A stretch of DNA of 64,000 nucleotides from the NCBI RefSeq assembly GCF_011290365.1, contig NZ_CP049786.1:1054001-1118000 (forward strand). The letters are read 5' to 3'. Below are positions 31,973-40,541 of the stretch, one piece after another. The notes beneath the pieces were generated by a model. The model saw only the letters and a program-made list of their open reading frames with translations. It was not told the origin of the DNA and searched no databases. The position numbers were made by a program, and so were the translations under genes. The stretch comes from Leclercia sp. 29361 (GTDB lineage Bacteria > Pseudomonadota > Gammaproteobacteria > Enterobacterales > Enterobacteriaceae). Within the stretch, counting starts at the first letter, position 1. Each line of letters starts with the position of its first letter.

Positions 31973-32863
31973 TTCTATTCCTTTAAAAAAATAATTACTG
32001 TAGCCAGCTTAATACCTGGCGTCATAAGAATATCATTTTAGATATAATATAAAATATGAAGCGTGATGAATTCTTTTATATTTATATGATAATTAGTTTA
32101 GGGTGAGCTTGGTATTTCCGACATGAATTAGAAGAGATGAAAGGATAGTGGTGGGTTATGTTGTGCAGGTATGAATAGTGTGACAAAAATCCCCTGCCCT
32201 TATTTTTCCTCTGTAGTGATACTAATCATTGATTCTGTAAATCTAAATTATTTTATTATAATAAAAGCGTAGTAATACTTATTCACTCTTTCTAATGCAA
32301 AAGCGCATAAAAACATGTCTCAAGGCCGATTTGAGACATGTTGAAGTAAGGCTTTAATGTTATGGAGGAAAAATTCACTTTTCGTTCATCAGGTTAAACG
32401 GAAAACTAGCGCGTGTATTAAAGCCTTGTGAGTCAGATGAGCAGGTTTGGATAGCGAGCGAGAGACGCTCGAACATAACGCAGCAGGTAGATAGGGGAAT
32501 ATCAATAGCTTGCAGCCGGAATGGGATTTTTCACTGAGTGAAAGCATCAAGTACAAGGAGTGTCTTATGTTTTTATTTAAATTTAAAATGTCGTCTTTTC
32601 CCCGCTGCGCGCACATGCTTCCAGCCTCAGTATCCTCATAGATGCGCTCTTTCAATGTATGAATAAAAGATTGCTTTCGCATTAATTCTTTGTGTAAGGC
32701 ATCCGTGATTATTCAGATGTTTACTAATTAAGAATTTAGCGCACAAATATAATGAGTACGCTAAAGAGGGTCAAAAGTGAATGACAATAATGAATAACAA
32801 TGTTTGCGCGTTGTGTTTTTACTTTTGACTATGTGCAATCAACACTATCAAAAATAGGTTTAT
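31973..32863. other. Long AT-rich non-coding region before the island operon
   Basis: About 890 bases without a convincing gene, lying between the divergent peptide gene and tpsA. It is strongly AT-rich in its first third, where a TATAAT hexamer (32257-32262) could belong to a promoter, but no well-spaced -35 element is clear. It also holds the 12-base inverted repeat at 32312-32342. Its length and composition fit a silenced or multiply controlled promoter region for a horizontally acquired operon (for instance by H-NS), which is an inference. Confidence 0.5.
32312..32342. repeat. Perfect 12-base inverted repeat in the operon leader region
   Basis: AACATGTCTCAA (32312-32323) and its complement (32331-32342) enclose a seven-base loop. 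No T run follows on either strand, so it is not a standard terminator. It could be a protein-binding site or an RNA hairpin in a long leader. Confidence 0.6.
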
Positions 32864-35527
32864 ATGAAAAATCGTAAAAATAAGTTTGGTTCATTAAAGT
32901 TAAACCCTGTGGCAGCTTCATTGTTGGTGCTTATGCCAGTTATGGCGCAGGCAGCTGATATTTCTATTATCGGAGGCAACGTCACGTCAGCGGCTAATGG
33001 CGTGAATGTTGTGAATATCAATGAAGCTAACAGTAAGGGGCTTTCGCATAACGTTTATGAAACTCTGAACGTCGGTAAAGAAGGGGTGATTTTCAACAAC
33101 TCTTCTACCGCGACGAATACAGTGATCGGCGGACAAATTGCAGCTAACTCTAACCTCGCGGGTGGAACAGCAAAAGTTATTCTGAATGAAGTTACTTCAA
33201 AAAATGCGAGTACCATCAACGGTATGATAGAAGTTGCAGGTGACGCTGCTCATCTGATCATTGCTAACCCGAATGGTATCACGACTCAGGGCGGTGGTTT
33301 TATCAATGCCACCAAAGCCACGTTAACGACCGGTACCCCTCGTCTGAAAGAGGGCGAATTAACCGGTTACTCTGTAAACGGTGGCAATATTACGGTTGGC
33401 GGCTTGCAAAGTGAATCTCCCACCGAGATTCTGGCGCGTAGTGTGAAGGTGATTGGCGCTATTGAAGTTGGCGAGCTTTCAGTTGTTGCTGGTAACAATG
33501 CAGTAGATGTGGATGGAAATGTCACAGGCCAGGTGAAATCTTCAGGACGCGCAAACTCTTATGGGGTGGATGTTTCCAGATTGGGCGGTATGTACGCCGA
33601 TCGCATTAGCCTTATCAGTACAGAAAGCGGTATGGGCGTACGTAACGAAGGTACCATTGCAGGTGGTGATTTGGGCCTGAGGATTGCGAGTAATGGCAAG
33701 CTTATCAATAATAACGCCACGATTAAATCCAGCGGTGATATCGCGATCAATACCAATGGCAAGCTGGATAACGTTTCCGGTGAAATCACCAGCAGTAAAG
33801 GGATTGCAATCGATACTGCAAAACACGTCATTACCAATACGAGTTCTGGCAGCATCTCATCTACATCAAATACCTACATTTCTAGCGGTGCGTTAAATAA
33901 TACCAATGGTAAATTAGCCGCAGGCAATACCCTGGCAGTAAATACTAATAAGCAAAAACTGACAAACTCAGGCAAAGGTAAAAACGCAGGTATTGAGGCG
34001 GCAGTGGTTGCCCTTGAGACCGGTACATTTGAAAACGGAAATGGTAAGGTTCATGGGTATTACGTGGGCCTGAAAAATACATCGCTTAATAATAGCGGTG
34101 GTGTCATCGATTCATATGGTGACATTGAAGTGGAAAGCTCCGGCAACATTACAAACGAGACTGGGCTAATTCGTTCAAATGTCGGCGCAGTCAAGTTGAA
34201 AACGGCCAAGGCAATTTATAATAATAATAATATGTCGGCCGATACCACCGGTGCTGAATCTTTAGGTATTATTGCAGGAAATGGTATTAATATTTCTGCA
34301 GATTACATTTTTAACCGTTTGGGAAAAATCGCGTCCTCTAAGGACATCCTGTTAGAGACAACCAGAGATATTGATAACTATCAGGGCAAAATTGAAAGTA
34401 GTGAAAACATTTCAGTCAAGGGCCGCTCTCTGCAGACCAGCCAGTCTGGTATTAATGGAATTAAGGGCGTTGATATAGATCTGACTGATACTTTCAATAG
34501 TCAACTGGGTATTGTTACCTCAACTGAGGGGGACGTATCCATCAAAGCTAAACATGTCAGCAACGACAGTTCTATCATACTTGCAAAAAATATTAACATC
34601 GAGTCTGGTTCGGATGTGGATAATAAATATTCGATGATTGTTGCTGATAAAGTCCTGTCCATCAAAGCCGCTGATCATATCGATACCAGTTATGGGGATA
34701 GGTTTGCTTACTACGTTGGTCAATATTTTGGCTTCAACAATCAGACAGGTGGACTAGTGGGCGGTGAGGGTGTTGATATTATCGCGAAAAGCGTGAACAG
34801 TGATAATAGCCGTATTGTTGCTGAGAGCGGTGATATTAATATTAATCTGTCTGGTGATCTGGTCAGTAACAAGGCTCAAATTGCGGCAAATGCCGGCAGC
34901 ATGACGATCAATGCGAATAAAGTAAGTGGTAATTATTCAACAATTTTTGCTGCTGACGATTTGCGCATCGATGCTAACGCCTTATCGCTTAAAAGTAACG
35001 GTTCAATTGATAACAACACCGCATCAGGTATCATCGCATCCGATAAGAATATTTTAATCAATATTAATGGTGATTATCATAATGATGGATGGATCAGCGG
35101 AGCAGGTGATGTTACTGTAAATACCAAAGGTATCCTGAAAAATAATCATACTATTAATGCTGATGGTAATGTAACCGTTAAAAGCAAATCAATTACCAAT
35201 AATAAGGATATTGTGTCTAAACGTGCCCTGACCATTACTAGCGACAATGATTTAGTTAACAATATCGGGAGTAATATCACTGGATACACAACAAAGGTTA
35301 ATGCAAAAAACGTTACTAACTACAGTAACTTAGTTGCTGACTCTCGACTGGAGTTAGCCGTAACTAATAACATTTACAACTACAGTAATTTGTATACTTC
35401 TGGCAACGCGATCGTTAATGCTAAAAATCTTGTAAACACCGGTTTTTGGGCCGTAGTGGGCGGAGCAAAGGGATTCCAGAATAGTGCAAATACTGTGAAT
35501 ATCTTTGGTACTGTCGTCGGTAAATAA
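32864..35527 (+). CDS. Two-partner secretion exoprotein (TpsA, haemagglutinin-like)
   Basis: An 887-residue secreted beta-helix protein. A signal peptide ends at VMAQA (about residue 31). The TPS domain follows (about 32-270), with the diagnostic ANPNGITTQGGGFIN segment that folds first and is recognised by the TpsB partner. The remainder is Asn/Ser/Gly-rich with repeated strands such as the NxxG-I-x-S/A-x type, expected to form a right-handed beta-helix. It is short for the family and lacks the pretoxin and C-terminal toxin domains of CdiA, so contact-dependent inhibition is unlikely; an adhesin or surface-scaffold role fits better. tpsB follows after 57 bases. The coding sequence is richer in AT than the backbone. 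Confidence 0.88.
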   Translation: MKNRKNKFGSLKLNPVAASLLVLMPVMAQAADISIIGGNVTSAANGVNVVNINEANSKGLSHNVYETLNVGKEGVIFNNSSTATNTVIGGQIAANSNLAGGTAKVILNEVTSKNASTINGMIEVAGDAAHLIIANPNGITTQGGGFINATKATLTTGTPRLKEGELTGYSVNGGNITVGGLQSESPTEILARSVKVIGAIEVGELSVVAGNNAVDVDGNVTGQVKSSGRANSYGVDVSRLGGMYADRISLISTESGMGVRNEGTIAGGDLGLRIASNGKLINNNATIKSSGDIAINTNGKLDNVSGEITSSKGIAIDTAKHVITNTSSGSISSTSNTYISSGALNNTNGKLAAGNTLAVNTNKQKLTNSGKGKNAGIEAAVVALETGTFENGNGKVHGYYVGLKNTSLNNSGGVIDSYGDIEVESSGNITNETGLIRSNVGAVKLKTAKAIYNNNNMSADTTGAESLGIIAGNGINISADYIFNRLGKIASSKDILLETTRDIDNYQGKIESSENISVKGRSLQTSQSGINGIKGVDIDLTDTFNSQLGIVTSTEGDVSIKAKHVSNDSSIILAKNINIESGSDVDNKYSMIVADKVLSIKAADHIDTSYGDRFAYYVGQYFGFNNQTGGLVGGEGVDIIAKSVNSDNSRIVAESGDININLSGDLVSNKAQIAANAGSMTINANKVSGNYSTIFAADDLRIDANALSLKSNGSIDNNTASGIIASDKNILININGDYHNDGWISGAGDVTVNTKGILKNNHTINADGNVTVKSKSITNNKDIVSKRALTITSDNDLVNNIGSNITGYTTKVNAKNVTNYSNLVADSRLELAVTNNIYNYSNLYTSGNAIVNAKNLVNTGFWAVVGGAKGFQNSANTVNIFGTVVGK

Positions 35528-35584
35528 TTAAGTCACCGGTAAAAGCAGTGAGTAATTGCTGCTTTTACCTTCTCAGGATGAGAA

Positions 35585-37231
35585 ATGGAAATTCGATCTC
35601 TTTTAAGTGTTACTGTTATTCTTTTAATCATCAGCTTCGAGTCCGCAGCGGATGGACAGTTAGGGCGACTTATCAAAGAACAAAAAAATAATGACAGTAC
35701 ATCTTTTCAGGGAAGCAAAGTAGAAAAGAAAGATGTTTTTTCTGAAGTGACAGAGAAACCTGTTTTTGATAGCGAGTTTCCGCAAGAAACGCCATGTTTT
35801 AAGATCGATGAACTAGTATTAGAAAACGATTTTTTAAATGATGGTGGAATCAAAAAAATTAAAAATAAAGTCAGCGGAAAGTGTCTTGGGGTCAAGGGAC
35901 TTGAAAAAACTGCGATACTGGTACAAGATTATTTCATAAATTCAGGATATGTCACTACTCGGGTAGAAACACCCTCGCAGGATTTATTATCAAAAAAGCT
36001 GCTCCTGAAGATCCTACCAGGACGTATTTCGGAGGTCATCATTGCTGATGATGATATTAATAAATCGTTTCTTCCTTTTGGTAAAGGCGATATTCTTAAT
36101 ATAAGAGATATTGAGCAGGGACTCGAGAATATTCAACGTACGCCAGGGGTGGATGTTAAAATTAAGATCCTGCCTGGTGATGTAAATGGGACCAGTAAGG
36201 TCGAGATTAATCCCCAAAGAGTAAAGAAATGGAATTTCAGAACGTCATACAATAATTTTGGTGATAAAAGTACCGGGGATCAACTTATTAGTACCACGGG
36301 GTACCTTTATAACTTAGCCAGAATAAGCGATCTGTTTTATCTCGCAGGCACAAGTAGCCAAACCGGCGGGTATAAAAATATAAGTACTTACTATAGCTTC
36401 CCCGTTGGATATTCTAAATTTAGCGTTTTTTATAGTAGTAGTAAGTCTAAGCAAGGAATTGATATTGGTGGTTATGCTTTTGATTATATAGGTAAAACAG
36501 AGTACCTAAGTCTCAAGGGTTACAGAATGCTTCGTCGAGATGCGAATTCAAAACTGTCTGCCTTCGCTGAGGTCATCAGACGTAAATATGATTATACCTT
36601 TGGAGGAACAGAACTCGTTTTACAAAAACGAGATATGAGTAATTTGCGTTTAGGTTTGAACTATAAACAACATTTTTCCGGTTCAACGTTAGATTCTAGC
36701 TTGAGCTGGCAACGTTTTATGCCAGCGCTAGGAGGTTCGAAAACGCCTGATATGCTCAGCGGGGATGTAAGTTCACAAAGCCAGATTGTGAATCTAAATG
36801 TGAATTATATGAAATGGCTTACTTCTTTACCTACTGATGCTTATTACGATTTCAATCTGGGTGTACAGTACTCCCCAGATAATCTGACATTACAAGATAA
36901 GTTCACGGTGGGGAATCGCTGGAGCGTTCGTGGATTCGAAAACAGTGCTGGCATTGATGGGAACAATGGTTTTTATATACAGAATACGTTAAACATGATT
37001 ACTGGTTATAAGAATATCACTGCTTACGTTGGTACTGATTATGGACAGATTGTGGGTGATGGCGCGACACAGGACCTCAGTGGAAAGAAAATCCTGGGGG
37101 GCGTGGCTGGCATCAAAGGTGGCGTAAAGGCACTGGAATATGATTTCTCACTGTCTGCTCCTTTTCTTTACCCCAAAAAAATGGATGTTGATAAATATAT
37201 TCTGAATTTTAATTTGGGTTATCAACTTTAA
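35585..37231 (+). CDS. Two-partner secretion outer-membrane transporter (TpsB)
   Basis: A 548-residue Omp85-family transporter of the ShlB/FhaC type that exports the TpsA protein. An N-terminal signal peptide ends near ESAADG. A POTRA region contains CFKIDELVLEND and CLGVKGLEKTAILVQDYF (about 75-150), followed by LLLKILPGRISEV. The C-terminal barrel carries the loop-6 motif region NRWSVRGFE. The protein ends in Leu rather than Phe. Next comes the PPTase gene after 16 bases, so the TPS pair and the lipid genes appear to be co-transcribed. Confidence 0.9.
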   Translation: MEIRSLLSVTVILLIISFESAADGQLGRLIKEQKNNDSTSFQGSKVEKKDVFSEVTEKPVFDSEFPQETPCFKIDELVLENDFLNDGGIKKIKNKVSGKCLGVKGLEKTAILVQDYFINSGYVTTRVETPSQDLLSKKLLLKILPGRISEVIIADDDINKSFLPFGKGDILNIRDIEQGLENIQRTPGVDVKIKILPGDVNGTSKVEINPQRVKKWNFRTSYNNFGDKSTGDQLISTTGYLYNLARISDLFYLAGTSSQTGGYKNISTYYSFPVGYSKFSVFYSSSKSKQGIDIGGYAFDYIGKTEYLSLKGYRMLRRDANSKLSAFAEVIRRKYDYTFGGTELVLQKRDMSNLRLGLNYKQHFSGSTLDSSLSWQRFMPALGGSKTPDMLSGDVSSQSQIVNLNVNYMKWLTSLPTDAYYDFNLGVQYSPDNLTLQDKFTVGNRWSVRGFENSAGIDGNNGFYIQNTLNMITGYKNITAYVGTDYGQIVGDGATQDLSGKKILGGVAGIKGGVKALEYDFSLSAPFLYPKKMDVDKYILNFNLGYQL

Positions 37232-37247
37232 CCATAGCGGCAAATAA

Positions 37248-37619
37248 ATGATGCGTATTGGTACTGATATTGTGGAAGTCGCAAGGATCAAGAAGGCAAT
37301 TGACAACGAACGGTCTGGTTTTCTTGAACGCGTGTTTACTAACAATGAAATTGAAAAAATCAATATTGCCAACCCAGATTATGAACGTGCCTCAGGATTC
37401 TGGGCAGCAAAAGAGTCTATTGTAAAGGCCATAGGGTATGGGTTTCGCAATGGAATTCGCTTTCATGATATAGAGGTCACTCATGATGAGTATGGGTGCC
37501 CACAATTTATACTGTCAGGGAAGTTGAAGGAAATCCTTGAGGAACAGAGAATTATGGATGTATCTCTTAGTATCTCTCATTGCCGTACATATGCAATCGC
37601 GGCGACCATTATTTATTAA
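37248..37619 (+). CDS. AcpS-type 4'-phosphopantetheinyl transferase
   Basis: Attaches the phosphopantetheine arm of CoA to a carrier protein. At 123 residues it is close to AcpS (126). Seen in the sequence are the metal-binding GTDIVEV near the N-terminus, [13 protein letters not shown] in the middle (Glu ligand and Lys) and [11 protein letters not shown] at the end. It is a second AcpS-like protein besides the house-keeping acpS expected elsewhere, and it sits in a cluster with its own ACP, so it is probably dedicated to that ACP. In the streptococcal cyl operon a PPTase (CylK) has the same role. Confidence 0.9.
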   Translation: MMRIGTDIVEVARIKKAIDNERSGFLERVFTNNEIEKINIANPDYERASGFWAAKESIVKAIGYGFRNGIRFHDIEVTHDEYGCPQFILSGKLKEILEEQRIMDVSLSISHCRTYAIAATIIY

Positions 37620-37638
37620 CTCAAGGTACAAAACTGAT

Positions 37639-38394
37639 ATGTTTGAATATAAAGACCTCGCTAATAAAATAGTGCTAGTCTCCGGTGCCAGTGGTGATAT
37701 TGGACTTGAGATATGTGCTAAATTTCTGGAGCAGGAATGCACCGTATTTGCACTCTATAAGTCTAATCCTACACAATTGAAGGAGTTAAAAGAGGGACAT
37801 GCAGGTGGCGTAAGGTTGCATATATTACAGTGCGACCTGGCTAATCCGGAAGAGATTACTGACCTGTGCGACCGACTTTCCAGTGAGGTAGGACGACTGG
37901 ATGTACTGGTAAATAACGCCGGTATCGTTAAAGATAATCTCTTTGCATCAATGAGCTTTGATGACTTTAGTTCGGTAATAAATACTAATTTACTTAGCCT
38001 CTTCTGTCTGACAAAACAGACATTGATGCTATTACGTGGATCAGAAAACCCAACAATCGTTAACGTTGCCTCTATTGCTGCACTTGTGCCGAGCGTTGGT
38101 CAGATTAACTATAGTGCATCCAAAGGTGCGATATTAAGTTTTACGCGTACCCTTGCAGCTGAACTTGCACCACGAGGTGTCCGTGTAAATGCTGTTGCGC
38201 CAGGAATGATTGAGTCGAAAATGGTTAAAAAGGTTTCACGGACAGTCGTGCGCGAAATCATTAACTCAATTCCGCTGAAGCGTCTTGGAAAATGTGAAGA
38301 AGTGGCAAACACTATCGTTTATCTTAGTTCAGCCGCATCCAGTTATATTGTTGGTCAAACCATCGTTATAGATGGTGGTATGGTGATGCGTTAA
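37639..38394 (+). CDS. FabG-like 3-oxoacyl-ACP reductase
   Basis: A 251-residue short-chain dehydrogenase that would reduce the beta-keto group on the carrier-bound chain. The cofactor motif is SGASGDIG (about residues 14-21), then NNAG, and the catalytic Ser145, Tyr158 and Lys162. The frame is open to 37537, within the preceding gene, but ATG 37639 gives the normal SDR N-terminus and follows an AAGGTA ribosome site. The dehydratase gene starts four bases after the stop. Counterpart of CylG and of ApeQ in aryl polyene clusters. Confidence 0.92.
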   Translation: MFEYKDLANKIVLVSGASGDIGLEICAKFLEQECTVFALYKSNPTQLKELKEGHAGGVRLHILQCDLANPEEITDLCDRLSSEVGRLDVLVNNAGIVKDNLFASMSFDDFSSVINTNLLSLFCLTKQTLMLLRGSENPTIVNVASIAALVPSVGQINYSASKGAILSFTRTLAAELAPRGVRVNAVAPGMIESKMVKKVSRTVVREIINSIPLKRLGKCEEVANTIVYLSSAASSYIVGQTIVIDGGMVMR

Positions 38395-38397
38395 AGT

Positions 38398-38946
38398 ATG
38401 TGTAAATACTCAATTCCTTCAAAAACCTTCCTCGCCATGGGGGGATGGCGACAACCCTTGATGATGGTTGACAGAATAGTCGATTATAAATATGGCGAGA
38501 ACGGTTTTATTAAAGTTGTAAAACATGTTAGTTATAACGATCCCTATTTGCTTGGGCATTTCCCTGAAGACCCCATCATGCCTGGGGCCATCATTTCAGA
38601 GATTTTTGGCCAAGCCAGTGAATATTATTCTTTTTTGACTGATGTTTGTGATATTCATCATGTGAAAACTGGTGAGGAATGTAGAACGTTACGAGATATA
38701 CACGCTCGTATAGATCAACCTGACATACTCGAGATAATACATTCACATCGGGCTAAAGTCAGGGGGGTTCTGGCTGCGCAAAATTTGAAGTTTAAGGGCT
38801 CTGCTTACCCAGGTGATACCATAGAGGTACTAAGTAAACTGGCATTTTCCGACAATAACGGTTTTAAACATTACGCAGTTACCGCCAACGTAGGAAAAAA
38901 AATCATCAGTCAGGGTACTATCATTAATTTTAGGGAAGTTTTGTAA
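38398..38946 (+). CDS. FabZ-like 3-hydroxyacyl-ACP dehydratase
   Basis: A hot-dog fold protein of 182 residues, longer than FabZ (151) because of extra residues around 80-110. The catalytic motif GHFPEDPIMPGAIISEIFGQ holds His54 and Glu68, with the same spacing as in FabZ. It would remove water to give the trans double bond. Absence of an enoyl reductase in the cluster means double bonds may be kept, which would give a polyene; this is inference. Counterpart of CylZ. Confidence 0.88.
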   Translation: MCKYSIPSKTFLAMGGWRQPLMMVDRIVDYKYGENGFIKVVKHVSYNDPYLLGHFPEDPIMPGAIISEIFGQASEYYSFLTDVCDIHHVKTGEECRTLRDIHARIDQPDILEIIHSHRAKVRGVLAAQNLKFKGSAYPGDTIEVLSKLAFSDNNGFKHYAVTANVGKKIISQGTIINFREVL

Positions 38947-38967
38947 TCAATCAATGGAGTGAATTTC

Positions 38968-39249
38968 ATGACAAACATTAATGAGAAAATCAACGAGCGT
39001 AAAGCAGTGCTTTTTACTATTAAGACCGAAATTATTCAGCGTTTGAATATTCAGCGTGATGAGCATCAGATTGACGATGATACCCCACTTTTCGGTAATG
39101 GGCTCAAGCTTGATTCCGTGGATGCAACGGAGATTATCGTTATGTTGGACAAAGCCTTTAACATCAAGGTAGAAGAGGGCGACGATCCGTCTTATATGAG
39201 AAGTATCAATAGTCTGGCTACATTTATTATCAACAAAAAGAACGCCTGA
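38968..39249 (+). CDS. Acyl carrier protein
   Basis: A 93-residue carrier protein. The phosphopantetheine attachment site is Ser50 in LKLDSVDATEI, a variant of the usual DSL motif. Acidic helices around it are typical. The frame is open from a GTG at 38959, but ATG 38968 has a TGGAG ribosome site at proper distance and was chosen. It is distinct from the house-keeping AcpP and would carry the growing chain for the ketosynthases next to it. Confidence 0.9.
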   Translation: MTNINEKINERKAVLFTIKTEIIQRLNIQRDEHQIDDDTPLFGNGLKLDSVDATEIIVMLDKAFNIKVEEGDDPSYMRSINSLATFIINKKNA

Positions 39250-39285
39250 TTATTCATTCAGACTTTTATAAAATAAGGATATTTT

Positions 39286-40446
39286 ATGATGTTACTTTCA
39301 GATGTACATTATAACAACAATGCAAAAATGGGCGTTTACAACAACAGAACCGTGCCCTCTGCTTATCACGATATTTTAGAAGAATATAAAGCGATCAGGG
39401 AGAACGTGCTACTGGTTGATTACTCGCATATGTCTATCGTGAGTGTGATGGGGGATGATGCCTGGTCCCTTATCAATTATATTGCATCTGCTGACATTTC
39501 AATCATTCGCGATGAGCAGGGGATTTACTCTCTTATGTTGAATGAAGATGGCACCATCTTGGGTGATATCTATACGCTTTGCACGTCTGAGGGGTACTAT
39601 ATTCTTTCTGAGAATATCTCAGTGCAGAATATCATTGATATCCTTAATTCGGCATTGGAGAAGTCAGAGGAATTAGATATTCAGGAAGTCCCACAAATCA
39701 AATCAATGGACGTTGATGATTGGGGCGTGATTATGCTTGAGGGGCCGTACTCCTGGGAGGTTATGGCGGAGGTTTACGGATTTGACGTCATTGGTTTACC
39801 CTATCATGAATATATGAGTACCGATGATGGTCTGATGGTGTTTCGCTGTGGAAAACACGGTGAATTTGCTTATAAAATGATTGGCCCACAGCGTTCATTG
39901 GTTGAATTGTGGCATAAATTACAGGAAGTCGGAGAGAAATATCTCCTTAAAACTGGCGGCCTGGATTATCAGAAAATGGTTCGTATGGAAAACACAGGCT
40001 GGGATGAGAGCCTGTTTGCCAATTATTCACGTAATCCTGTCGAACTACAAATGCAATGGGCTATTCAGTATGACAAGGAAGATTTTATTGGCAAAGCGGC
40101 AGTAGAACAATTGTCTTTGCAGACAGCGGAACGTAAAGTTGTAGGTGTTATTCCTACGGAAGAATGTGCTTGTTTAAATGCAAATGATAAAATCTTCGCT
40201 AATGGCCAGGAAATTGGTGTTGTAATCAATGCTGTTTTTTCTCCGGCGTTGCAAAGTTATATTGCAATAGCATTAATTTGTCGTGAATTTGCACTGTCTG
40301 ATATTAACGGTTTTACCATAAGCACTGCTCAAGGTGATGTTGCAGCAAAAACGCAATCTATGCCTTTTATTTATAACTTGAGTTTACTGGTTAACCCAAC
40401 TGCACACAGTTACGTTGACGTTACAAAAGCGAAAAACGCGCTTTAA
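39286..40446 (+). CDS. GcvT-like (aminomethyltransferase family) protein
   Basis: A 386-residue protein with the GcvT/YgfZ fold: an N-terminal folate-binding barrel part (ENVLLVDYSHMSIVSVMGDDAWSL), a middle segment (GKHGEFAYKMIGP) and a C-terminal barrel (about 285-375). Members of this family bind tetrahydrofolate and transfer or scavenge one-carbon groups. The streptococcal cyl operon has a protein of this family (CylF) whose exact reaction on the haemolysin pathway is not settled. The position between ACP and ketosynthase genes suggests it acts on the starter or end group. No other glycine-cleavage genes are near. Confidence 0.82.
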   Translation: MMLLSDVHYNNNAKMGVYNNRTVPSAYHDILEEYKAIRENVLLVDYSHMSIVSVMGDDAWSLINYIASADISIIRDEQGIYSLMLNEDGTILGDIYTLCTSEGYYILSENISVQNIIDILNSALEKSEELDIQEVPQIKSMDVDDWGVIMLEGPYSWEVMAEVYGFDVIGLPYHEYMSTDDGLMVFRCGKHGEFAYKMIGPQRSLVELWHKLQEVGEKYLLKTGGLDYQKMVRMENTGWDESLFANYSRNPVELQMQWAIQYDKEDFIGKAAVEQLSLQTAERKVVGVIPTEECACLNANDKIFANGQEIGVVINAVFSPALQSYIAIALICREFALSDINGFTISTAQGDVAAKTQSMPFIYNLSLLVNPTAHSYVDVTKAKNAL

Positions 40447-40541
40447 TCTGGATAACAGTTTACGGGTAGACCGTGTTAATCATTATTTATTCTGACGGTA
40501 CAATTCTGTCTGAAAAAATAAATTATAAAGAGCAGCAGGAA

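Noticed and set aside
32389..32682. Minus-strand open frame of 97 codons in the island leader region
   Set aside because: No recognisable domain, weak ribosome site, unusual composition for a protein, and it overlaps the possible operon leader. I treat it as chance.
31973..32863. RfaH ops/JUMPstart element expected before a long AT-rich operon
   Set aside because: I looked for GGCGGTAGCG-like sequence and found none.
32864..35527. Idea that the TPS pair is a contact-dependent inhibition (CdiA/CdiB) system
   Set aside because: The exoprotein is far too short, has no pretoxin motif or C-terminal toxin, and no immunity gene follows.
40473..40541. Upstream GTG at 40473 as the start of the KS-CLF fusion
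   Set aside because: The added 23 residues are not KS-like and no ribosome site is near, while AGGA precedes the ATG pair at 40542/40545.
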